Under the pieces are notes generated by a model. The model ran no database searches, had not been told where the DNA came from, and saw only the letters and a list, made by a program, of their open reading frames with translations. Shown here one piece after another: positions 48,413 to 56,559 of a DNA stretch of 64,000 nucleotides. The position numbers were made by a program, and so were the translations under genes. The stretch comes from Luteococcus sp038433155 (GTDB lineage: Bacteria > Actinomycetota > Actinomycetes > Propionibacteriales > Propionibacteriaceae): positions 1 through 64,000 of the forward strand of contig NZ_JBCDMW010000021.1 of assembly GCF_038433155.1 (NCBI RefSeq), read 5' to 3'. Position 1 is the first letter of the stretch; the number at the start of each line of letters is the position of its first letter.

Positions 48413-51400
48413 ATGACCCGTGAGGTCTTCCCGCACCGCCCCAAGCAGGGGCTCTACGACCCAGCATTCGAGCACGACGCCTGCGGCGTCGCCTTCGTCG
48501 CCCGCCTGACCGGCGAGCCCAGCCACGAGATCGTCGAACAGGGCCTAGAGGCCCTGCGCAACCTGGACCACCGCGGCGCCACCGGCGCCGACGAGGCCGC
48601 GGGTGACGGCGCCGGCATCCTGATCCAGGTGCCCGACGCCTTCCTGCGCGAGGCCTGCAACTTCGACCTGCCCGAGGCCGGCGCCTATGCCGTCGGCATG
48701 GCCTTCCTGCCCGTCGACGAGGATGACCGGGACATGGCCCGGATCACCATCGAGAAGATCGCCGTGGAGGAACGGCTCAAGGTGCTGGGCTGGCGCGAGG
48801 TGCCGGTGCAGACCGACAGCCTGAGCCCGATCAGCCTGGGTGCCATGCCGCACATGGCGCAGCTGCTGGTCTCCAGCCGCGGCGGCGAGTCCGGCCTGGA
48901 GCTGGACCGGCTGGTCTACGTGCTGCGCAAGCGCGCCCAGAACGAGGCCGGGGTCTACTTCAGCTCCCTGAGCTCCCGCACGCTGGTCTACAAGGGCATG
49001 CTCACCACCGACCAGCTGGAGGAGGTCTACCCCGAGCTGCACGACCAGCGGATGACCTCCGCGCTGGCCCTGGTGCACTCCCGCTTCAGCACCAACACCT
49101 TCCCGGCCTGGGAACTGTCCCACCCCTTCCGGATGATCGCGCACAACGGCGAGATCAACACCGTCAAGGGCAACCGGAACTGGATGCGCTCCCGCGAGGC
49201 GCTGCTGGAATCCGAGCTGATCCCCGGCGACCTGAAGCGGCTCTTCCCGATCTGCACTCCCAGCGGATCGGACTCGGCCAGCTTCGACGAGGTGCTGGAG
49301 CTGCTGCACCTGGGCGGGCGCAAGCTGCCGCACGCCGTGCTGATGATGATCCCCGAGGCGTGGCAGAACCACACCGAGATGAGCCAGGCCCGGCGGGACT
49401 TCTACCGCTTCCACGCGGCCGTGATGGAACCCTGGGACGGCCCGGCCTGCGTCACCTTCACCGACGGCAGCCAGATTGGCGGCGTGCTGGACCGCAACGG
49501 CCTGCGCCCCGCCCGCTACTGGGTGACCGCCGATGATCGGGTGATCTTCGCCTCCGAGGCGGGGGTGCTGCCCGTCGAGCCCAGCCAGGTGACCCAGAAG
49601 GGCCGCCTCCAGCCGGGCCGGATGTTCCTGGTGGACCTGGCGGAGCACCGGATCATCGACGACGACGAGATCAAGGACGCCCTGGCCGCCGAGCACCCCT
49701 ACGGCGAGTGGCTGGCCCAGGGCCAGCTGAACCTGGCCGAGCTTCCGGAGCGCACCCACATCGTGCACTCGCACGCGTCGGTCACCCGTCGCCAGCAGGT
49801 CTTCGGCTACACCCATGAGGAACTGCGCCTGGTGGTGGCGCCGATGGCCAACACCGGCGCGGAGACCATCGGCTCGATGGGCACCGACACCCCGTTGGCG
49901 GCGCTCAGCGAGCGGCCGAAGATGATCTTCGACTACTTCACCCAGCTCTTCGCCCAGGTCACCAACCCGCCGCTGGACGCCATCCGGGAGGAGCTGGTCA
50001 CCAGCCTGGCCGGCTCGATCGGCGCCGAGGCCAACCTCCTGACCCCCGGCCCCGAGTCCTGCCGCCAGCTGGTGATCCCGTACCCGATCCTGGACTCCGA
50101 CCAGTTGGCCAAGATCATCCGGATCGACGCCGACGGGGAGCACCCGGACTACCAGGCCCACGTCGTGCGGGGCCTCTACCCCGTCGACGGCGGGGGAGCG
50201 GCGCTGCGCGAGCGGCTGGACGAGATCCGCGCCGAGGTCAGCCAGGCCATCGCCGACGGCGCCCGCACCATCGTGCTCAGTGACCGGCACGCCAACCGGG
50301 AGCTGGCGCCCATCCCGTCGCTGCTGCTGACCAGCTGCATCCACCACCACCTGGTGCGGGAGAAGAGCCGCACCCGGGTGGGGCTGATCGTGGAGGCCGG
50401 CGACGTCCGTGAGGTGCACCACGTTGCCCTGCTGATCGGTTACGGCGCGGCCGCGGTCAATCCCTACCTGGTCTTCGAGTCCGCCGAGGACATGGCCCGG
50501 CACGAGCTGTACGTGCAGACCGAGCCGGAGCAGGCCATCAAGAATGTCTACAAGGCACTCGGCAAGGGCGTGCTCAAGGTGATGAGCAAGATGGGTGTGT
50601 CCACCATCCAGAGCTACACCGGCGCCCAGATCTTCGAGGCGATCGGCCTCAAGAGCGACTTCGTCGAGGAGTTCTTCGACGGCACCCCGAGCCGGATCGA
50701 GGGCGTCGGGCTGGAGGAGATCGCCCGGGAGGTGCAGCTGCGCCACGAGCGGGCCTACCCGATCACCTCGGTCAACTCGCACCGCACGCTGCCCGTGGGC
50801 GGCGAGTACCAGTGGCGACGCGAGGGGGAGGAGCACCTGTTCAACCCCGAGACGGTCTTCCGGCTGCAGCACGCCACCCAGACCGGCCGTTACGACGTCT
50901 TCAAGCGCTACACGGACCTGGTCAACGACAACTCTCGTCGGCTGATGACGCTGCGTTCGCTGCTGGACTTCGACTCCAACCGGGAGCCGATCAGCATCGA
51001 CGAGGTGGAGCCGGTCAGCGAGATCGTCAAGCGCTTCTCCACCGGTGCGATGAGCTACGGGTCCATCAGCCGGGAGGCGCACGAGACCCTGGCGATCGCG
51101 ATGAACCGGATTGGTGGCAAGTCCAACACCGGTGAGGGCGGCGAGGACTCCGAGCGGCTGCACGACCCCGAGCGGTGCTCGGCGATCAAGCAGGTGGCCT
51201 CGGGCCGGTTCGGCGTCACCAGCGAGTACCTGAGCCACGCCACCGACATCCAGATCAAGATGGCCCAGGGCGCCAAGCCCGGTGAGGGCGGCCAGCTGCC
51301 CGGCCCGAAGGTCTACCCGTGGGTGGCCAAGACCCGGCACTCCACGCCCGGCGTCGGCCTGATCAGCCCGCCGCCGCACCACGACATCTACTCCATCGAG

Positions 51401-52942
51401 GACCTCAAGCAGCTGATCCATGACCTGAAGTGCGCCAACCCGGCCGCCCGGGTGCACGTGAAGCTGGTGGCCGAGGTGGGCGTCGGTACGGTCGCGGCCG
51501 GGGTGGCCAAGGCCAAGGCCGACGTGGTGCTGATCAGTGGCCACGACGGTGGCACCGGCGCGGCGCCGCTGACCTCGGTCAAGCACGCCGGCGGTCCGTG
51601 GGAGCTCGGCCTGGCCGAGGCCCAGCAGACCCTGCTGGTCAACGGCCTGCGGGACCGCGTCGTCGTCCAGTGCGACGGCCAGCTCAAGACCGGCCGGGAC
51701 GTGGTGATCGCGGCCCTGCTGGGCGCCGAGGAGTTCGGTTTCGCCACCACCGCCCTAGTGGTCAGCGGCTGCATCATGATGCGGGTCTGCCACAAGGACA
51801 CCTGCCCCGTGGGCATCGCCACCCAGAACCCGGCGCTGCGCGAGCACTACCACGGCCAGGCCGACCACGTGGTGAACTTCATGGAGTTCATTGCCCAGGA
51901 GGTGCGCGAGATCCTGGCCCAGCTGGGCTTCCGCAGCATCCAGGAGGCCGTCGGCCACGTCGAGGTGCTCAATGCCGCCCCGGCCATCAGCCACTGGAAG
52001 GCCAAGGGGCTGGACCTCTCGCCGATCCTGGAGCGAGTGCAGGCCCCCGAGGGCACCCCGCTGCACTGCACCGTCAGCCAGGACCACGGCCTGGACGCCA
52101 AGCTGGACCAGCAGCTGGTGGAGCTGGCGCGCCCCGCGCTGGAACGGGCGGAGCGGGTCTCCCACACCGTCGAGGTGCGCAATGTGGACCGCACGGTGGG
52201 CACCATCCTGGGCCACGAGGTGACCATGGCCACCCAGGGCAAGGGGCTGGACGACGACACCATCACCTTCACCCTGACCGGCACCGCCGGGCAGTCCTTA
52301 GGCGCCTTCGTGCCGCGGGGCATCACCCTGCGCCTGGTTGGCGACTCGAATGACTACGTCGGCAAGGGCCTGTGTGGCGGAAAGTTGGTGGTTACCCCCG
52401 GTGAGGACGTCGGCTTCGACCCGTCGGAGCAGATCGTGGCCGGCAATGTGATTGGCTACGGCGCCACCTCCGGGCAGATCTTCCTGCGCGGCATCGTCGG
52501 GGAACGCTTCTGCGTCCGCAATTCCGGCGCCACCGCGGTGGTGGAGGGCGTCGGCGACCACGCGCTGGAGTACATGACCGGCGGTGAGGCCCTGATCCTG
52601 GGCCAGACCGGCCGCAATGTGGCCGCGGGCATGAGTGGCGGTCAGGCCTGGGTGCTGGACCTGAACGAGGCCCGGCTGAACACCGAGCTGGTGGACGCCC
52701 AGCGGCCCAGCGAGAAGGACGTCGCCCGGATCAAGGAGCTGCTGGCGGCCCACCGGGAGCAGACCGGATCCACCGTCGCCGATTCCCTGCTGGGACACGA
52801 CGACGCCTGGCTGGCGGAGCACTTCACCAGCATCGTCCCGCGCGACTACGCCCGGGTGATCAAGGCCCGTGAGGACGCCATCCTGGCCGGCATCAAGGAA
52901 GACGAAATGACCGATCTCATGATGGAGGCAGCACATGGCTGA
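48413..52942 (+). CDS. gltB: glutamate synthase large subunit
   Basis: Makes glutamate from glutamine and 2-oxoglutarate. The 1509-residue protein has a 23-residue propeptide before the nucleophile Cys24 (HDACGVAFVARL), a glutaminase domain (24-430), a central domain, an FMN-binding synthase domain (about 800-1230), a 3Fe-4S cluster from Cys1120, Cys1126 and Cys1131 (GCIMMRVCHKDTC), and a GXGXG beta-helix end. ATG 48413 has GGAGA six bases upstream. It overlaps gltD by eight bases. Confidence 0.97.
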   Translation: MTREVFPHRPKQGLYDPAFEHDACGVAFVARLTGEPSHEIVEQGLEALRNLDHRGATGADEAAGDGAGILIQVPDAFLREACNFDLPEAGAYAVGMAFLPVDEDDRDMARITIEKIAVEERLKVLGWREVPVQTDSLSPISLGAMPHMAQLLVSSRGGESGLELDRLVYVLRKRAQNEAGVYFSSLSSRTLVYKGMLTTDQLEEVYPELHDQRMTSALALVHSRFSTNTFPAWELSHPFRMIAHNGEINTVKGNRNWMRSREALLESELIPGDLKRLFPICTPSGSDSASFDEVLELLHLGGRKLPHAVLMMIPEAWQNHTEMSQARRDFYRFHAAVMEPWDGPACVTFTDGSQIGGVLDRNGLRPARYWVTADDRVIFASEAGVLPVEPSQVTQKGRLQPGRMFLVDLAEHRIIDDDEIKDALAAEHPYGEWLAQGQLNLAELPERTHIVHSHASVTRRQQVFGYTHEELRLVVAPMANTGAETIGSMGTDTPLAALSERPKMIFDYFTQLFAQVTNPPLDAIREELVTSLAGSIGAEANLLTPGPESCRQLVIPYPILDSDQLAKIIRIDADGEHPDYQAHVVRGLYPVDGGGAALRERLDEIRAEVSQAIADGARTIVLSDRHANRELAPIPSLLLTSCIHHHLVREKSRTRVGLIVEAGDVREVHHVALLIGYGAAAVNPYLVFESAEDMARHELYVQTEPEQAIKNVYKALGKGVLKVMSKMGVSTIQSYTGAQIFEAIGLKSDFVEEFFDGTPSRIEGVGLEEIAREVQLRHERAYPITSVNSHRTLPVGGEYQWRREGEEHLFNPETVFRLQHATQTGRYDVFKRYTDLVNDNSRRLMTLRSLLDFDSNREPISIDEVEPVSEIVKRFSTGAMSYGSISREAHETLAIAMNRIGGKSNTGEGGEDSERLHDPERCSAIKQVASGRFGVTSEYLSHATDIQIKMAQGAKPGEGGQLPGPKVYPWVAKTRHSTPGVGLISPPPHHDIYSIEDLKQLIHDLKCANPAARVHVKLVAEVGVGTVAAGVAKAKADVVLISGHDGGTGAAPLTSVKHAGGPWELGLAEAQQTLLVNGLRDRVVVQCDGQLKTGRDVVIAALLGAEEFGFATTALVVSGCIMMRVCHKDTCPVGIATQNPALREHYHGQADHVVNFMEFIAQEVREILAQLGFRSIQEAVGHVEVLNAAPAISHWKAKGLDLSPILERVQAPEGTPLHCTVSQDHGLDAKLDQQLVELARPALERAERVSHTVEVRNVDRTVGTILGHEVTMATQGKGLDDDTITFTLTGTAGQSLGAFVPRGITLRLVGDSNDYVGKGLCGGKLVVTPGEDVGFDPSEQIVAGNVIGYGATSGQIFLRGIVGERFCVRNSGATAVVEGVGDHALEYMTGGEALILGQTGRNVAAGMSGGQAWVLDLNEARLNTELVDAQRPSEKDVARIKELLAAHREQTGSTVADSLLGHDDAWLAEHFTSIVPRDYARVIKAREDAILAGIKEDEMTDLMMEAAHG

Positions 52943-54446
52943 TCCGCGCGGATTCATCACCAAGCAGCGCCAGCTGGCCGAGCGTCGTCCCGTCGACGAG
53001 CGCCTGACGGACTGGCAGGAGGTCTACCCGGGCACGCCCGGCCGCTCCCTGCTGCCGATCATCACCGATCAGGCCAGCCGGTGCATGGACTGCGGCATTC
53101 CCTTCTGCCACACGGGATGCCCGCTGGGCAACCTGATCCCGGAGTGGAATGACCTGATCTGGCGCGACGAGTGGACCAGCGCCCTGGAGCGCCTGCACGC
53201 CACCAACAACTTCCCGGAGTTCACCGGGCGGCTGTGCCCGGCGCCGTGCGAGACCGCCTGCGTGGTGGGGATCAGCCGGGAGCCGGTCACCATCAAGAAC
53301 ATCGAGGTCTCGATCATCGACAAGGCCTGGGATGACCGACGGGTGGTGCCGCAGCAGCCGCAGTGGCACTCGCTGAAGACTGTCGCCGTGGTGGGCTCCG
53401 GGCCGGCCGGCCTGGCCGTCGCCCAGCAGCTCACCCGGGCCGGGCACACCGTCGTCGTCTACGAGCGGGCCGATGCGATCGGTGGCCTGCTGCGCTACGG
53501 CATCCCGGAGTTCAAGATGGAGAAGTCCGTCCTGGACCGTCGGCTCAAGCAGATGCGGCTGGAGGGCACGGTCTTCAAGACCAACACGCCGATCGGCCCC
53601 GGTGCCGACGCCGAAGGCGGGATCACCGGCGAGCAGCTGCTGGAGCGCTTCGACGCGGTGGTGCTGACCATCGGCTCCACCGTGCCGCGGGCCCTGCAGG
53701 TGCCCGGCAGTGACCTGGACGGAATCCACCAGGCGATGGACTACCTGACCCAGGCCACCCAGACCCTGTACGCCAACCGGAACACGGCGGCCGAGCCTGT
53801 CGAGGCCCCGGAGGGGATCATTGACGCCAAGGGCAAGCACGTGGTGGTGATCGGCGGTGGCGACACCTCCAATGACTGCCTGGGCACCGCCCTGCGCCAG
53901 GGCGCCGCGTCGGTGACCCAGCTGGAGATCATGCCGCAGCCGCCCCAGACCCGGCCGGAGAACCAGCCGTGGCCCACCTACCCGATGATCTACCGGATTG
54001 CCTCGGCCAATGAGGAGGGTGGCGAGCGGCTGTATGCCGTCAACACCTCCGAATTCCTGGGCGAGGACGGCCACGTCACCGGGCTGCGGCTGTCCGAGGT
54101 GAAGTTCGAGGGCGGCAAGTTGGTCACCGTCGAGGGCACCGAGAAGGAGCTCAAGGCTGACCTGGTGCTGCAGGCGATGGGCTTCGTCCACCCGGAGGGC
54201 GACGGGGTGGTGGCCGAGCTGGGCCTGGAGCTGGACGAGCGCGGCAACATCAAGCGCGGCGCCCAGTACGAGACCAATGTCTCGGGCGTCTTCGCCGCCG
54301 GTGACTGCGGCCGTGGCCAGTCGCTGATTGTCTGGGCGATCGCGGAGGGACGCGCCTGCGCAAATGGCGTCGACGCCTTCCTGTCCGGCGGGCCCAGCAA
54401 GCTGCCCCGCCCGGTGGGCCCGGAGGTGCGCCAGCTGATGGCATGA
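52935..54446 (+). CDS. gltD: glutamate synthase small subunit
   Basis: The 503-residue subunit that passes electrons from NADPH to GltB. CMDCGIPFCHTGCPLGNLIP and CPAPCETAC hold the 4Fe-4S cysteines. VVGSGPAGLAVAQQL binds FAD and VIGGGDTSNDCLG binds NADPH; GVFAAGDCGRGQSLIVWAI closes the FAD site. Its start overlaps gltB. Confidence 0.97.
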   Translation: MADPRGFITKQRQLAERRPVDERLTDWQEVYPGTPGRSLLPIITDQASRCMDCGIPFCHTGCPLGNLIPEWNDLIWRDEWTSALERLHATNNFPEFTGRLCPAPCETACVVGISREPVTIKNIEVSIIDKAWDDRRVVPQQPQWHSLKTVAVVGSGPAGLAVAQQLTRAGHTVVVYERADAIGGLLRYGIPEFKMEKSVLDRRLKQMRLEGTVFKTNTPIGPGADAEGGITGEQLLERFDAVVLTIGSTVPRALQVPGSDLDGIHQAMDYLTQATQTLYANRNTAAEPVEAPEGIIDAKGKHVVVIGGGDTSNDCLGTALRQGAASVTQLEIMPQPPQTRPENQPWPTYPMIYRIASANEEGGERLYAVNTSEFLGEDGHVTGLRLSEVKFEGGKLVTVEGTEKELKADLVLQAMGFVHPEGDGVVAELGLELDERGNIKRGAQYETNVSGVFAAGDCGRGQSLIVWAIAEGRACANGVDAFLSGGPSKLPRPVGPEVRQLMA

Positions 54447-54465
54447 TCTTGCCACTCCTCACGCG

Positions 54466-54864
54466 ATGCGGTTCGTCACCCCATTGGGGCGGCGGAGCGC
54501 ATCGCGTGGGCCTGCTGGGGTCGGTGTCGCTGGTGGGGTGGCCTGTTGCCTCCAGACGCGGGTACTAGCGTTAACGGTCCTCTTTGCGTTGGTGCTAGGT
54601 ACGTCTTGGACGGTTGCACGGGAAATCTGTACGGGATTGAGGCCGCTGGCGACGACTCTGCATGAGCTGGGGGCGCCAAGCTATCTTGCTACCCGAGTAG
54701 CGCTAGTGGAGATAGGGCTGTGTACCGGGTTGGGCCTCTTAGGGGGTGTCGTCGGTGGCCTGATGGGAGCAGTTGTAGGTGTCATGGTTCTGGTGGTGGG
54801 AGCGCTCGTGGCCACGAGCTTGGCCGCGGTTGTCGAATTGAGGGGCCTGCGCCGGGCTGCCTGA
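54466..54864 (+). CDS. hypothetical small membrane protein
   Basis: A 132-residue frame with two hydrophobic segments (about 31-50 and 78-125, the latter Gly/Val-rich). No family was recognised. The DNA here is less GC-rich than gltD, with more varied third codon positions, and no convincing ribosome site precedes the ATG. It may be a transferred gene, or not coding. Confidence 0.4.
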   Translation: MRFVTPLGRRSASRGPAGVGVAGGVACCLQTRVLALTVLFALVLGTSWTVAREICTGLRPLATTLHELGAPSYLATRVALVEIGLCTGLGLLGGVVGGLMGAVVGVMVLVVGALVATSLAAVVELRGLRRAA

Positions 54865-55035
54865 TTTGAAGCGGCTATGGACGACTCTGAAGTGCCCCAG
54901 ATTCTTTGCCGTTCTCATGTGTCGGGGATTTCAGTGTCGTGTCCGAGAATCGGTGCAAGCGGTCCTTCGCTAGGTTGCTGCGTCGAAGCCTCTGGAAACA
55001 ACAGATGGAGCGAGTCTCTTTCTGCACTTGGCCAC

Positions 55036-55371
55036 ATGGAGACGACGCGAACTATGGCGCGCGTGGAGGAACTGGCGGACCAGATCCGTGCTGCCGTGGT
55101 CCGCCGCTACGGCACCGGCTGCGTCCACGTGTTCGGATCGGTCGCCCGGGGCGACGACGGGCCGGACTCAGACGTCGATCTGCTGGTGGAATCCACCGAG
55201 CGTGCCTCGCTGTTCGACCAGGTGGGGCTGGAGCAGGACCTTGCAGAGCTTCTGGGGCGCCGCGTCGACGTGGTTTCCTTGCGTGCTACCGGGAGAGTCG
55301 CGGATCGTGCCAGGGCGACTGCCGTCCCGTTGTGTGGAGATGCTCCGTCAACCCAAGGACGCCATGGCTAG
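55036..55371 (+). CDS. orphan minimal nucleotidyltransferase (MntA-like)
   Basis: A 111-residue protein with VFGSVARGDDGPDSDVDLLVE (Gly34-Ser35, Asp46, Asp48) and a third acid in RRVDVVSLR, so the adenylyltransferase site looks whole. No HEPN gene follows; instead its end overlaps, tail to tail, the converging TetR gene by 24 bases. It is probably a leftover antitoxin. The start could also be ATG 55054. Confidence 0.65.
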   Translation: METTRTMARVEELADQIRAAVVRRYGTGCVHVFGSVARGDDGPDSDVDLLVESTERASLFDQVGLEQDLAELLGRRVDVVSLRATGRVADRARATAVPLCGDAPSTQGRHG

Positions 55372-55917
55372 CTTGACCGCGGCCTCGATGTTCTCGTCGC
55401 TGGGGGAACCCCGCTCGATCAGGGCTTGGTAGTAGAGCGGGCCGGCCACCAGCCGGGTGACCAGGCGGGGATCGGCAGGGCAGTGGTGTCGGTGGAGCAC
55501 GTCGGACACCTCGTGCAGCCGGGCCTGCCAGAAGCGATCCAGGATCCGACGGACCTCCGGGTCCCGCCAGGTGAGCAGGGCCGCCACCAGGGTGGCGCCG
55601 TCGGCGTCGAGCTGGGCGGCCAGCCGGGTGGCCAGCACCGTCAGGTCGGCTTCCAGGCTGTCGCCCGCCATTGGCTCCAGATCCTCGGTGATCTGGCTCG
55701 CCAGGTCGGCGACGATCCCCGCGGGGGAGCCCCAGCGTCGGTAGATCGACGAGCGGTGCACCCCGGAGCGGGTGGCAATCAGGTCCATCCGCATCCCGCC
55801 AATTCCCTGCTCCACCAGCAGTTCCCGGGTGGCCTCCAAGACCGCCTGCCGGGTGCGGGACGTCCGGCCGCCGGGCCGCTGGCTGCCCACGGCGGGGTTG
55901 CTGCGGTGGTTCTCCAT
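55348..55917 (-). CDS. TetR/AcrR-family transcription regulator
   Basis: A 189-residue regulator. The N-terminal HTH reads TRQAVLEATRELLVEQG, then IATRSGVHRSSIYRRWGS. The C-terminal effector domain (about 80-189) resembles TetR_C-type dimers. ATG 55917 is chosen because TACGAT lies six bases upstream. It is divergent from the SRPBCC gene with only 43 bases between starts, so it probably controls that gene and itself. Confidence 0.88.
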   Translation of the reverse strand: MENHRSNPAVGSQRPGGRTSRTRQAVLEATRELLVEQGIGGMRMDLIATRSGVHRSSIYRRWGSPAGIVADLASQITEDLEPMAGDSLEADLTVLATRLAAQLDADGATLVAALLTWRDPEVRRILDRFWQARLHEVSDVLHRHHCPADPRLVTRLVAGPLYYQALIERGSPSDENIEAAVKLAMASLG

Positions 55918-55923
55918 GGCTTC

Positions 55924-55929
55924 ATCGTA
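55924..55929 (-). promoter_or_regulatory. -10 box, leaderless promoter of the TetR gene
   Basis: TACGAT on the minus strand lies six bases before ATG 55917. Confidence 0.5.
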
Positions 55930-55948
55930 ACGCGACAAGGTGTTGGGT

Positions 55949-55954
55949 TAGCCT
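55949..55954 (+). promoter_or_regulatory. -10 box, leaderless promoter of the SRPBCC gene
   Basis: TAGCCT lies six bases before ATG 55961. With the opposite box only 19 bases away, one bound repressor could block both promoters. Confidence 0.5.
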
Positions 55955-55960
55955 GCGCAC

Positions 55961-56455
55961 ATGTGGCGAATCTCCCAGTTGCAGCACCGTGCCTCCGCCG
56001 CCGCGCGCGCCGGAGTGATTGACCAGGACGCTCGGGTGCGGGCGTCGGCAAGCATCGACGTGGACGCGGAGCCCGAGGAGGTGTGGCGGGTGCTCGCCGA
56101 CATCGAGGGCTGGCCGGGTTTTGTCCCGGGCGTCACTCGGGTGGTTCTTGAGCGGCCGGGAGCGGTCGGGGTGGGGACGCAATTCCGCTGGCGCAATGCC
56201 TGTACTCCGATCCGGTCCACCGTCGAGGTGGCCGAACCCGGCCGGGAACTCACCTGGACCGGAACGGCGCTCTGGTTGGTGGCGGTGCACCGAAATGAGG
56301 TGACGGCCCTGGGTCCCGGCGGTTCCAGGCTCACCAGCAGCGAGAGCATGGCTGGGGTGGGGGTGGGGATCATCCTGCCCGCCCGCGCGCTGGAGCGGCA
56401 GTTGGGGAAATTCGTCGCCGCCATTGCCGGGCAGGCAATGCGTCACCCGACGTGA
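55961..56455 (+). CDS. SRPBCC (polyketide cyclase-like) protein
   Basis: A 164-residue helix-grip protein. ASASIDVDAEPEEVWRVLADIEGWPGFVPGV is the typical start of this fold, quoted here for PEEVWRVLADIEGWPGF, and the C-terminal long helix begins near LPARALERQLGKFV. It probably binds a small hydrophobic ligand. Control by the adjacent TetR is likely. Confidence 0.82.
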   Translation: MWRISQLQHRASAAARAGVIDQDARVRASASIDVDAEPEEVWRVLADIEGWPGFVPGVTRVVLERPGAVGVGTQFRWRNACTPIRSTVEVAEPGRELTWTGTALWLVAVHRNEVTALGPGGSRLTSSESMAGVGVGIILPARALERQLGKFVAAIAGQAMRHPT

Positions 56456-56473
56456 GCGAATGAGCGGACCCCC

Positions 56474-56517
56474 TTGCCAGCTGACCCACTCAGTGGTCTA
56501 TCGTGGGAGCGTTCACA
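56474..56517 (+). promoter_or_regulatory. promoter and LacI-type operator of lacZ
   Basis: TTGCCA (56474-56479) and TATCGT (56499-56504) are 19 bases apart. TGGGAGCGTTCACA (56504-56517), centred on CG with six of eight half-site matches, lies over the expected transcription start. This is the form of LacI-family operators, and a LacI gene follows lacZ. Confidence 0.5.
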
Positions 56518-56559
56518 CGGACGTGAGCGCATGTCGAACGGGCTACGAGGGAGTTTCCT

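Noticed and set aside
48545..51586. About 1000-codon minus-strand frame across gltB
   Set aside because: Low-complexity antisense of gltB; no family features and no promoter.
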